DNA of 64,000 nucleotides from Winogradskyella tangerina (GTDB taxonomy: Bacteria > Bacteroidota > Bacteroidia > Flavobacteriales > Flavobacteriaceae): positions 310,001 to 374,000 of the forward strand of contig NZ_QERF01000001.1 in the NCBI RefSeq assembly GCF_003260205.1. Reading direction: 5' to 3'. A program made the position numbers and the translations under genes. The notes under the pieces were generated by a model. The model made no database searches. It was given only the letters and a program-made list of their open reading frames with translations, and was not told where the DNA came from. Below are positions 25,605-33,952 of this stretch, one piece after another (position 1 is the first letter of the stretch; each line of letters begins with the position of its first letter).

Positions 25605-26456
25605 ATGATAAAGTTCAAAAGTCTAATAATTCTTTTACTTCTTGTGGTAAGTTGTGATACAGGCAAACTCAAAACCCTTGTAGACTTACCAATTGGCCTA
25701 AGTGAAGTATCGGGTATTGCTATTGATACAACCAACAATGTTATTTGGATGGTTAATGATAGCGGTAATAAGCCAGTACTTTTTGGAATTGATGGTTCAG
25801 GTAAAATAGCCAGAACTATTAAAATTAAAGCCAAAAATAGAGATTGGGAAGACCTTACGATGGATCCAGATGGCAACCTTTACATTGGAAATTTTGGTAA
25901 TAATAGTAACGACAGTAAGAAATTATCAATTTTGAAAATTGCAGCGGATTCGCTTAAAAAAAATTCGAATACACTTGTGCCTGAGGTCATCAAATTTAGA
26001 TACCCCGATCAGAAGAAATATCCTCCTAAAAAAAGTAAGCGCCATTTTGACTGTGAAGCATTCTTTTTCCATAATGACAGTCTTTATTTATTCACCAAGA
26101 GTCGTGCTCCAAAATCTAAAGGAAAAACTAATCTTTACACGCTGCCAGCCGAAGGAGGAAATTATAAGGCAAAATTCAAAAGTAGCTTTAACACCTGTGA
26201 CGAACCGCAATGCTGGGTAACCTCTGCTGATATAAATTCAAAAGGTGATAAAATGGCCATTCTTACAGAGAATTCTGTATTTGTTTTTTCGAACTTAGAC
26301 TCCAAAGATCTCTTCAAAACAAAGCCTAAACGCTATCGGTTTTCTTATGAATCTCAGAAGGAAAGTGTTGCCTTCAAAAATGACAGTACGCTTTTTATTG
26401 CCGATGAGTATCTCGGTGTAGCTGGTGGAAACTTATATAGTTTTAAAATCGAATAG
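25605..26456 (+). CDS. Beta-propeller-like lipoprotein
   Basis: A 283-residue lipoprotein (L-V-V-S-C lipobox, Cys17). Blades are suggested by G-L-S-E-V-S-G-I-A-I-D, I-W-M-V-N-D-S-G-N, D-W-E-D-L-T-M-D-P-D-G-N-L-Y-I-G-N-F-G and the later F-D-C-E-A-F-F and E-S-V-A-F motifs. These are spaced like a six-bladed propeller of the SdiA-regulated or YncE-like type. The N-D-S-G, D-W-E-D and D-C-E-A-F residues are often conserved and may bind metal. Function unknown. The promoter must lie in the 28-base gap or within the divergent flavoprotein gene. It converges on the 1225-residue gene with 27 bases between stops. Confidence 0.7.
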   Translation: MIKFKSLIILLLLVVSCDTGKLKTLVDLPIGLSEVSGIAIDTTNNVIWMVNDSGNKPVLFGIDGSGKIARTIKIKAKNRDWEDLTMDPDGNLYIGNFGNNSNDSKKLSILKIAADSLKKNSNTLVPEVIKFRYPDQKKYPPKKSKRHFDCEAFFFHNDSLYLFTKSRAPKSKGKTNLYTLPAEGGNYKAKFKSSFNTCDEPQCWVTSADINSKGDKMAILTENSVFVFSNLDSKDLFKTKPKRYRFSYESQKESVAFKNDSTLFIADEYLGVAGGNLYSFKIE

Positions 26457-26483
26457 AATTTCTCTAACTTAAATTCAAATTCT

Positions 26484-29400
26484 TTAGAATCCAAAACCAA
26501 ATTGCACAGCCAATCGCAGGCCATCGCTACTATTGAAAGCCGAAATATTAGCCGTCATCATTTGCGCCATATTCATAAAAAGACCACCACCGAAGGAATT
26601 ATTCCATTTATCAGAGTTGTCGTTCTCAATCCATACACGACCATAATCTACACCGCCGTAAACTCCAATATGAATTGGAAGTAATCCTGTTTTTAAGCTA
26701 CCGAAATTCCAACGAACATCTGTCGACTGAGAAAAGGCTGTTTTACCAGTAAAACGCTGAAATCTATAACCCCTTAATCCTGTTCTAGCACCTAATGTTG
26801 CACCCTGGTAAAATTCGAAACCGTCGCCGAGATTAACGTGACCTCTCAAATTGGTGGCAAGCACCAACTGACCACTTGGGACTAGTTTGTAATCGAAGCC
26901 TAATTCAGGAATAATGTAACCAAAACCTTTTGTGGTATCTACATTATTTCTGTAACCAACGTGTAAAGTCGTTTGGAATCCTAGGGTAGGAAAAGCATCG
27001 TCATCTTTATTTACGAATTGGTATCTGGCATCAACACCATAAAAATCTTGCATATCAAAAACTGCAGCATCTTCTGGAAGAGACTCAATAAATCGCCCTG
27101 CAGTACGCTCAACTTCATTACTTTCATAGGTGATTCCTAGCTTAAATACACCGCCAGCTTTACCGCGCCAAATTAAGGATGGCGTAAATCTTAAGGTTCT
27201 AATCTTAACCCGATTAAAATCCCTATCTACATCCAGACCGTCGTCTTCATCAGCTTCAGGATTCGGAGTTTCGTTTCCAAATCCGAAGAAGTTAACCGCA
27301 AAATTTGGACTATTGAAATGGGCATCTATTCCGAAATTCACATTTCTAAAAATATTGGCAAATTCGCCATTATAGTTAAAATCAAAACCGCTTGTTGCAA
27401 AATAGTAAGCCGCAGAAAATTTATGCTGTGATGTAAACGGATTGCGTTCAAATCCGTAATTCGTTAAAACCGTATTTGCACCAATTCTGAGACCATCATC
27501 TGGGTTCGCGCCTAAACTTGGCAAGATCTGAACCGTATTGTTCTTTAGTTTTTTATAATTGTAAACATTAGTTCTGTAGGTGTCTGAGAATTTTTTGTGC
27601 CCTTTGTTGGTCACCACAGTACTCTTTTTCGATTTGTAATCGTAATAGGTAACACGTTTACCATTTTTAATGTTGTAAGTGTCGTTGTTTTGACCACCAA
27701 CCAGTCTCACCTTAATGAGTTGATTTCCGTCTCCATAAACTTCAAAAACATCATCGTCGTCTAAGGCATAGATCCATATTTCTTTGGTTTCGTCGTGAGT
27801 GTACGTGCGTTCATGGAAAATGTCTGATTTTTTTCCGCCTTTTATTCTGTAGGCAGTAACTTTTGTTTTTCCGTCTGGAAGGCGTTCTACATCAAACCAA
27901 TCATCTTTGTTGGTCCCTTTGATTACCGCAAATTTATTAATTAATGCAAAGTAGCGGTCAGAAATCTTCTGAAGGTTTCCGCGTCTGGCCTTCATGGTTT
28001 TCTTAATCTCCTCGATAGTTTCATCGCGTACCTCATCAGGAATATTCAAAAATGCTTTCTCAATGATTTCATCAGTCATATTCTCTTGAATATATCTCAC
28101 TTGTGCATCCCAAACATCCTTTCCTGATTGGGCAATAATTTCCATATCTAAGGGATAAGGCTCTACATTAATTCCTTTTACATCTTCAAGATCTTCAGAG
28201 TATTTACGTAATAAACGAGCCGTTGGAATAAGTTTTACCGCTGTACCCAAAAGGAATCCGTCAGACATCCTAGAAAAAGCCTGATCACGGTCTCGCGGCA
28301 TTGGTCTGTATACTTTCTTACCATTCTCTTTGAATTCTATCCAACGCCATTGATCTTGGTGTCTATCCCAATCGCCAATGAGCATATCAAAGAGTCTTGC
28401 CTTAATATAAGCCGCCTCATCAACAACAATATCCTCGTCTTTATGAATCCTCTCCATCATATCGTTGGTACTGATGAGCTCGTCTTGATAACCAAAACTC
28501 GCCTGATCACTGTGGCCTTCAGAAGTGTGCTCCTCGATCATGTAAAGCTCATCCCCAAAATCTTCATTATACTTGCCCAAAGCCTCTTGTTTCGGCACAT
28601 AATAAAGTACCGGATTGGTGTGATAAACGCCTATGGCATCGGCCAAATCACCAACTACAAAAGGTGCATAAGGATGCGCACCTGTGAATACATCAAGAAT
28701 AAGGGCTTCTGTTTCAGTGTCATCGAATTGACCTTCAATATATTGGTCTTTAAAAATTACGGCCTGTAAGTATTGTAGTGCTTGTTTCCTAAGGGCTCGC
28801 ATCACATATTGGGCGCCATTCTTGTCTTCTAGACGTAAAGATTTAGATTGATTTCCACCGCCTTTACGTACAGGTTTCAAACCGCCAAATAAAGTATCGA
28901 GCATCACATTTGGTGCTTTAACTTTAGTGCTGTAATATTTTCTGAATCGATCGCCCCATAAAAACTTTCCGAAGCCACTGATATTAGTTTCATCTTCAGA
29001 ATAAACAGATGCTGTTGTATGCGATGGGATATTAGTTTTGAAATCTTTATTATAAGTTCCGTTGTATTCTGGAAATACTTCAGACTCAAATACAATTTTA
29101 TCGTCATCAGCAGAATAAAAAGACACATGAGACGACCCATCTTCGTGAACAACTAATGTTGCATAACCCTGAGCGCCATATCCAAAAACACCACCACCAG
29201 TATTTCTTACTGCCGTTCTTTTAGAACCAGACCCTGACACAATTTGGTGTAAATTATCTTCTATAATGTACTGCAAGTTATGATCGTGACCCGAAACAAA
29301 AATGACCTTTTCATTTTCTTGAGCCAGTGTTACGATACGTTTCTTCAGGTCATTGTACCTCGGATTTTGAAGATCAACATTGGCAACTCCACTTGTTTTT

Positions 29401-30161
29401 CTAATAAAGTTTTTAATAGTTCCTAAAACTGGCAAGGGCTTCATATGGCTACCAAATGAATACTGCCCTCCATGAGATCCATTGGTGTACATTGGGTGAT
29501 GCAGTGCGACAATAGTTGTCTTCCCTCTAGCCTTTTTTATAAGACTATTAAATTCATCTAAAAAGTCGGCACGCGTTTTTATATCACAGTCATCATTAAT
29601 TGTAGGATGCTTATCCCAATTGGTGATATACCAATGCGAATCAATTAAAATTAATTCGATATCGTCTGCAACATGAATTTTATCTATTGGACAACCATCC
29701 TCTGGCAAAAAAGTATCTTTACCTAAAGCATCTTCAACTAATTTTTCTTGACGCTTTAACCCCTTAACTCCAGAATACCAATCGTGATTTCCAGGAATGA
29801 AAACCGATTCTCCTTTGAAATTTTTCACCGCATCAATTTGTGCTTGCAGTCTATGTTTGGCCAATGCGTATTCAGCAGAAGATTCGTCAGGTATACCGCG
29901 CTCATAAACGTTATCACCCAGAAAAACTGCAGTACTGTTTTTGTCGGCTTTCTCTAATTCAGCTTTAAACGCTGTAATCGCTTTAGAGCTATCACCAAGA
30001 TCTGAATTCCCTGCATCGCCAAGCAAATAAAACGTGTGTTTTACCTTTTTTTGTGGTGGTGATTGCTGAGTTGCATCATCAGCATATTGTGCTTTGTAGG
30101 TGGCACATGAATTAATAATAAAAATTAGGGCAATAAATGAGAGTGTGTGTTTGAACTTCAT
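26484..30161 (-). CDS. Lipoprotein phosphoesterase fused to kinase-like region and outer-membrane barrel
   Basis: A 1225-residue lipoprotein (lipobox N-S-C, Cys19). Residues about 42-350 form a calcineurin-like phosphoesterase: L-G-D-A-G (47-51), G-D-N-V-Y (82-86), G-N-H-D-W-Y (124-129), H-H-P (221-223) and G-H-D-H (291-294). Residues about 430-640 show K-G-G-G-N-Q-S-K-S-L-R-L, a lysine in V-M-R-A-L-R-K, I-G-D-W-D-R-H-Q-D-Q (595-604) and P-R-D-R-D-Q-A-F (622-629). These recall the ATP loop, catalytic loop and metal site of HipA/CotH-like kinases. Residues about 885-1225 are strand-rich and end G-F-G-F, like an Omp85-type barrel. The first part is sure, the other two are inferred. Substrate unknown. 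Confidence 0.75.
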   Translation of the reverse strand: MKFKHTLSFIALIFIINSCATYKAQYADDATQQSPPQKKVKHTFYLLGDAGNSDLGDSSKAITAFKAELEKADKNSTAVFLGDNVYERGIPDESSAEYALAKHRLQAQIDAVKNFKGESVFIPGNHDWYSGVKGLKRQEKLVEDALGKDTFLPEDGCPIDKIHVADDIELILIDSHWYITNWDKHPTINDDCDIKTRADFLDEFNSLIKKARGKTTIVALHHPMYTNGSHGGQYSFGSHMKPLPVLGTIKNFIRKTSGVANVDLQNPRYNDLKKRIVTLAQENEKVIFVSGHDHNLQYIIEDNLHQIVSGSGSKRTAVRNTGGGVFGYGAQGYATLVVHEDGSSHVSFYSADDDKIVFESEVFPEYNGTYNKDFKTNIPSHTTASVYSEDETNISGFGKFLWGDRFRKYYSTKVKAPNVMLDTLFGGLKPVRKGGGNQSKSLRLEDKNGAQYVMRALRKQALQYLQAVIFKDQYIEGQFDDTETEALILDVFTGAHPYAPFVVGDLADAIGVYHTNPVLYYVPKQEALGKYNEDFGDELYMIEEHTSEGHSDQASFGYQDELISTNDMMERIHKDEDIVVDEAAYIKARLFDMLIGDWDRHQDQWRWIEFKENGKKVYRPMPRDRDQAFSRMSDGFLLGTAVKLIPTARLLRKYSEDLEDVKGINVEPYPLDMEIIAQSGKDVWDAQVRYIQENMTDEIIEKAFLNIPDEVRDETIEEIKKTMKARRGNLQKISDRYFALINKFAVIKGTNKDDWFDVERLPDGKTKVTAYRIKGGKKSDIFHERTYTHDETKEIWIYALDDDDVFEVYGDGNQLIKVRLVGGQNNDTYNIKNGKRVTYYDYKSKKSTVVTNKGHKKFSDTYRTNVYNYKKLKNNTVQILPSLGANPDDGLRIGANTVLTNYGFERNPFTSQHKFSAAYYFATSGFDFNYNGEFANIFRNVNFGIDAHFNSPNFAVNFFGFGNETPNPEADEDDGLDVDRDFNRVKIRTLRFTPSLIWRGKAGGVFKLGITYESNEVERTAGRFIESLPEDAAVFDMQDFYGVDARYQFVNKDDDAFPTLGFQTTLHVGYRNNVDTTKGFGYIIPELGFDYKLVPSGQLVLATNLRGHVNLGDGFEFYQGATLGARTGLRGYRFQRFTGKTAFSQSTDVRWNFGSLKTGLLPIHIGVYGGVDYGRVWIENDNSDKWNNSFGGGLFMNMAQMMTANISAFNSSDGLRLAVQFGFGF

Positions 30162-30184
30162 TTGTCGGTCAGTTAAATAGCTAT

Positions 30185-30215
30185 TAAAGTTACACTTTTT
30201 AACTTATGTTGCAAA
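30185..30215 (-). promoter_or_regulatory. Bacteroidetes promoter (TTTG-N19-TAACTTTA)
   Basis: On the minus strand TTTG (plus 30212-30215) is followed after exactly 19 bases by TAACTTTA (plus 30185-30192), one mismatch from TAnnTTTG. It ends 24 bases before the ATG of the 1225-residue gene. The clearest two-part promoter in the window. Confidence 0.6.
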
Positions 30216-30292
30216 AAAAGTCTTACACCAACTAGTCAGACAGTCTAGATTTGGAACTAATTCAAAAAGATTCAAGAAGAAATTATTTCTAA

Positions 30293-31234
30293 TTAGCCCT
30301 TCTCCCAAAGACTATCAGCAAAATAGTGTTTGCAATCTAAAAAATTCGCTACCATTTTGTAACTAGAAACATCAGCCATAGCTTCAATTTCAAAAAGACT
30401 GTATTTTTTTGAAAGCTCAGTCCAGATCAGTTCGTTATAATCGAAACTAATAGACGTATTCAATTTCTTCAAAAGGACATCCTGACGTCTTAAACTCACA
30501 ATGTAACTTCTAACTTCGCCATTAAGAGGATTATAGTGGCAATAGAAATCAAAATCATCAATTTTAAAATCCGCATCTAGCTCTCGATTAATACGCAGAA
30601 GAAGATTCAAATTAAACCGCTTAGTGATGCCATGTTTATCGTAATAGGCATTATGAATGGTAATTGGGTTTTTCTTCAGATCGAAACCTACCAAAAGCTT
30701 GTCGCCCATCTTCATGTTCTGATTAAATAATCGCAGTAATTCTATAGCACTAGCCTCTTGATAGTTTCCGATATTACTTCCCAAGAACAAAAGCAAACTC
30801 GGATAATCACTTTTTTTATTTTGCTTTAGAATTTTGAAATAATCACCGACTTTTGGCTTGATTTTTATTCCTGGTAGTCGGTTGAGGAGTCGTTCTGTTA
30901 AGGCATCGATGGCCTCCTGTGAAATGTCTATTGGCACGTAATTGAAGTTGATGCCATTTTCTGTTAGATATTCTAACAATTTGAATGTTTTAAATCCATC
31001 TCCAGCACCGAGCTCAACTATATTGAAGGGTTGTGAAAAATGCAGAGCCTCGACTATCTGTTTCGATTGCATGGATAGAATTTCAAACTCAGCATCCGTT
31101 AAATAGTACTCAGGCATATTCATGATCTCCTGAAAGATGCGACTGCCATTATCATCATAAAAATATTTGGAGGATAGGTGTTTGTTTTCAGCCGTTAAGC
31201 CTTTAAGCACGTCTTGTGCAAATGTGTCTGTCAT
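30293..31234 (-). CDS. egtD: L-histidine N-alpha-methyltransferase EgtD
   Basis: The SAM-dependent enzyme that trimethylates histidine to hercynine, the first step of ergothioneine synthesis. With the ATG at 31234 it has 313 residues, close to the usual 320. Motifs: Y-F-Y-D-D-N-G-S (24-31), P-E-Y-Y (family L-P-E-Y-Y), SAM loop V-E-L-G-A-G-D-G (73-80) and F-L-G-S-N-I-G-N-Y. The usual T-R-x-E after P-E-Y-Y reads T-D-A-E. A longer frame to 31339 overlaps egtB by 104 bases and is rejected. One base separates it from the egtB stop. Confidence 0.9.
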   Translation of the reverse strand: MTDTFAQDVLKGLTAENKHLSSKYFYDDNGSRIFQEIMNMPEYYLTDAEFEILSMQSKQIVEALHFSQPFNIVELGAGDGFKTFKLLEYLTENGINFNYVPIDISQEAIDALTERLLNRLPGIKIKPKVGDYFKILKQNKKSDYPSLLLFLGSNIGNYQEASAIELLRLFNQNMKMGDKLLVGFDLKKNPITIHNAYYDKHGITKRFNLNLLLRINRELDADFKIDDFDFYCHYNPLNGEVRSYIVSLRRQDVLLKKLNTSISFDYNELIWTELSKKYSLFEIEAMADVSSYKMVANFLDCKHYFADSLWEKG

Positions 31235-31235
31235 T

Positions 31236-32402
31236 CTATTTTGCGAGTCTAATTCCTGAAAATTGCCATCTGTTATCTGGTGCGAAGAAGTTTCTGTAGG
31301 TTGGCCTGCAATGCCCTTGAGGTGATGCAGCAGATGCACCTCGCATTACCATTGTATTCACCATAAATTTACCGTTATACTCACCAATAGCACCTTCAGC
31401 CTTAGTGTAATTTGGATATGGCAGATATGCGCTATTGGCCCATTCCCAAAGCTGACCATAATCAAAATATTTGGAAGCCACTTCCCATTCGAACTCTGTA
31501 GGCAAACGCATATCCTTCCATTGTGCAAAGGCAAATGCCTCGTAAAAGGAAATATGACTTACAGGACGATCTGGTTCAATAGCCTTATAACCGCTGAGGG
31601 TATAATACATCCATTTATTACTCACCTTGTACCAATACATTGGCTGAGTGATGTCGTTGTTGGTAATCCAGTCCCAACCGTCAGCATGCCATAAATTGAA
31701 GTCTCTATAACCACCAGCTTCAATAAAATCTATGTATTCTGCGTTTGTCACTAATCGATTTGAAATCTCGAAATCGTGAAGGTAAACTTTGTGATGCCCT
31801 AATTCATTATCCCAACAAAAACAATCTTCATTATGGCCAATTTCGTAAACACCTTCTTCTATTTTGATGAATTGCTGATTGGGATTTTCTGGATGAAGTT
31901 TAACATCAAAATCTAAGGTGGGAAATGAGATCTGATGCCCTAAAATGTATTTGATATCATAAATCAGTAACTCCTGATGTTGTTGTTCGTGCTGAAGGCC
32001 AATTTCAATAACATGGTAAATCTCAGTTTCTATTTCGCCTTCTAGAAATTGAGCCATATTTTTATTCACATGAGCTCTATAGTCAAGGACATCTTTAAAC
32101 GTTGGCCTGGTCATTAAACCTCTGTTGGCGCGTAAAACACGCTCACCGACATTATTATAATAACTATTGAAGTAATAGCCGAAATCTTTATTAAAGATTT
32201 TATAATCAGATTTATTTTTGGTGAGTACAAACTCTTCAAAAAACCAAGTGGTGTGTGCTAAATGCCATTTTGGAGGTGATACAAAATCAACGGGTTGTAC
32301 CGATACATCCTCAGAATTTAAGGATAGACAAATTTGTTCGGTTCGATTTCTAATATTCAGAAAACGTTCTGAAGTTATAGGTTTAGCTAAGGCAATTTGC
32401 AC
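31236..32402 (-). CDS. egtB: Ergothioneine biosynthesis sulfoxide synthase EgtB
   Basis: A 388-residue non-heme iron enzyme that couples hercynine with a thiol (cysteine or gamma-glutamyl-cysteine) and oxygen. It has an N-terminal DinB-like domain with W-H-L-A-H-T-T-W (His47/50) and the iron motif HX3HXE at 138-144, then a C-terminal FGE-sulfatase-like domain (W-D-N-E-L-G, P-V-x-x-x-x-F-x-E-A and M-R-G-A-S near the end). It starts with GTG at 32402, two bases after the stop of the hydrolase-OsmC gene. A separate egtD next door argues for ergothioneine rather than ovothiol (OvoA has a fused methyltransferase). No egtC or egtE is in the window. Confidence 0.9.
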   Translation of the reverse strand: MQIALAKPITSERFLNIRNRTEQICLSLNSEDVSVQPVDFVSPPKWHLAHTTWFFEEFVLTKNKSDYKIFNKDFGYYFNSYYNNVGERVLRANRGLMTRPTFKDVLDYRAHVNKNMAQFLEGEIETEIYHVIEIGLQHEQQHQELLIYDIKYILGHQISFPTLDFDVKLHPENPNQQFIKIEEGVYEIGHNEDCFCWDNELGHHKVYLHDFEISNRLVTNAEYIDFIEAGGYRDFNLWHADGWDWITNNDITQPMYWYKVSNKWMYYTLSGYKAIEPDRPVSHISFYEAFAFAQWKDMRLPTEFEWEVASKYFDYGQLWEWANSAYLPYPNYTKAEGAIGEYNGKFMVNTMVMRGASAASPQGHCRPTYRNFFAPDNRWQFSGIRLAK

Positions 32403-32404
32403 TA

Positions 32405-33628
32405 TTAATCTTGTATTATTTGAGTTTCGAAAATCACTTCACTTTCGATGGTTCTATGCACGGGACAGCGTGAAGCTATTTCCTTTAGTCGCTCTTTCTG
32501 ACTAGCATCTAAGTTACCAACAAATTTTAGTTTTTTACTAATATGATCTAAGTATTTTGGTTTTTCAACATCTACTTGTAAATCATCACTATGTTTTCTG
32601 GAATGCGATAAATAAACGAATACTTCTCTCAGATCCCATTTTTTCCGTTCTGCATACATCTTCAAGGTCATTGCCGTGCATGCTGCCAGTGATGCATTGA
32701 GATACTCGTAAGGTGAAGGACCGAAATCGCTACCGCCAATACTTTCTGGCTCATCTGCGATGAGCGTATGATTTTTAGTTTGAATTGACGTCGTAAAATT
32801 ATCTTCAACAATATTTAGATGCCCTACCAATTGTTCACCTTCCGTATTCAGCATTATATTTTCAACTTTTGGAAAATAGCGTTTTGCCCATGTACCGATT
32901 ACTTCACCAACATACTGACTGTCTTTCTCCTGAGTTAATAAATGATCGGCATTATCTAAGGTTATGAAACTTTTCGGGTGAAAGGCTGTTTTATATAATT
33001 GCTCAGCATTTTCAATACCAACGATCTTATCAAAAGGCGAATGCATTATAAGTAAAGGTTTGCGCAATCCTTTTACAATTGCTGGGAGATCGGTATTATC
33101 AAATTCTGAAATAAAATCTTTATTTATTTTGAAAGGCCTTCCACCGATATTTATTTCGGCTTCTCCTTTTTCTTCAACCTCATCAATTCCATGTGAAAAT
33201 AAGTGTTTAACATGCGTAACTGTAGCAGGTGCTCCCACCGTTGCTACAGCTTTGACGGCATCTAATTTTGAAGCTGCAACGAGTACAGCAGCGCCTCCTA
33301 ATGAATGTCCAACCAATAAACTTGGAGCATCGTAATGCTCAGTCATATAAGCATGAACATCTAATAGATCATCCACATTTGCAGAGAAATGACTATCGGC
33401 AAATTCGCCTTCGCTTCGTCCTAGTCCTGTAAAATCAAAACGCACCACAGCAAAACCATCCTGAGTTAGCGATCTACTAACATGTCTAACGGCGCTTAAA
33501 CTACTGCTACACGTAAAACAGTGCGCAAAGATTGCGTAGTAATTAGGTTTCTGATTGGCTGGTAACTCTAGATGCGCATTTAGCGTGAGACCTTTACGGT
33601 TGGTGATTTTTAGCTTTTGAGACTTCAT
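32405..33628 (-). CDS. Alpha/beta hydrolase-OsmC fusion protein
   Basis: A 407-residue bifunctional protein. Residues about 1-255 are an alpha/beta hydrolase with A-H-C-F-T-C, nucleophile elbow G-H-S-L-G-G (107-112) and a late D-N-A-D-H that supplies His. Residues about 270-407 are an OsmC/Ohr-like domain with the two peroxidatic Cys positions (about 317 in L-A-A-C-T-A-M and about 389 in R-C-P-V-H-R). OsmC proteins reduce organic hydroperoxides. The fusion is a known Bacteroidetes and proteobacterial type; the hydrolase substrate is unknown. It sits between DUF427 and egtB in a tight operon. Confidence 0.85.
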   Translation of the reverse strand: MKSQKLKITNRKGLTLNAHLELPANQKPNYYAIFAHCFTCSSSLSAVRHVSRSLTQDGFAVVRFDFTGLGRSEGEFADSHFSANVDDLLDVHAYMTEHYDAPSLLVGHSLGGAAVLVAASKLDAVKAVATVGAPATVTHVKHLFSHGIDEVEEKGEAEINIGGRPFKINKDFISEFDNTDLPAIVKGLRKPLLIMHSPFDKIVGIENAEQLYKTAFHPKSFITLDNADHLLTQEKDSQYVGEVIGTWAKRYFPKVENIMLNTEGEQLVGHLNIVEDNFTTSIQTKNHTLIADEPESIGGSDFGPSPYEYLNASLAACTAMTLKMYAERKKWDLREVFVYLSHSRKHSDDLQVDVEKPKYLDHISKKLKFVGNLDASQKERLKEIASRCPVHRTIESEVIFETQIIQD

Positions 33629-33652
33629 ATTACGTCTGAAATTTTGTTTGAT

Positions 33653-33934
33653 CTAATTTTCAACTTGTACCCCTCGCCAAAAAGCAACATAATTTTTTAT
33701 GCCCTTTGCCAATTCTGAAACCTCAGGATAGAACCACGCAGCATCGGTGTTTTGCTTGCCATCAACTTCAATAGTATAATATGAGGCCGTGCCTTTCCAT
33801 GGGCAAACCGTATGCGTATCGCTTGGCTTGAAAAATTCTTTGTTAATACTATCGTGTGGGAAATAATGATTTCCTTCAATAACGACAGTCTCATTACTTT
33901 CTGCAATGACCTTATTGTTCCAAATAGCTTTCAT
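33653..33934 (-). CDS. DUF427 domain-containing protein
   Basis: A 93-residue protein of the DUF427 family: M-K-A-I-W-N at the start, G-N-H-Y-F-P in the middle, then C-P-W-K-G-T-A-S-Y-Y and the C-terminal A-W-F-Y-P-E segment. It is a small beta fold; Cys and Trp in C-P-W-K-G are conserved. No activity is established. It lies 18 bases after selO and 24 bases before the hydrolase-OsmC gene, so it likely belongs to the redox-stress operon. Confidence 0.85.
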   Translation of the reverse strand: MKAIWNNKVIAESNETVVIEGNHYFPHDSINKEFFKPSDTHTVCPWKGTASYYTIEVDGKQNTDAAWFYPEVSELAKGIKNYVAFWRGVQVEN

Positions 33935-33952
33935 TATAATTTCAAATTAGTT

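Noticed and set aside
25577-25876. N-terminal extension of the BaiN-type flavoprotein
   Set aside because: The extra 100 codons are antisense to the lipoprotein gene at 25605 and do not resemble the family; the FAD motif begins right after the TTG at 25576.
28350-28769. Plus-strand open frame of 139 codons inside the phosphoesterase fusion gene
   Set aside because: It is a shadow of the long minus-strand gene, with no family resemblance or start signal.
31235-31339. Longer egtD frame overlapping egtB
   Set aside because: The extension lies in the coding end of egtB; the ATG at 31234 follows the egtB stop by one base and gives a normal family length.
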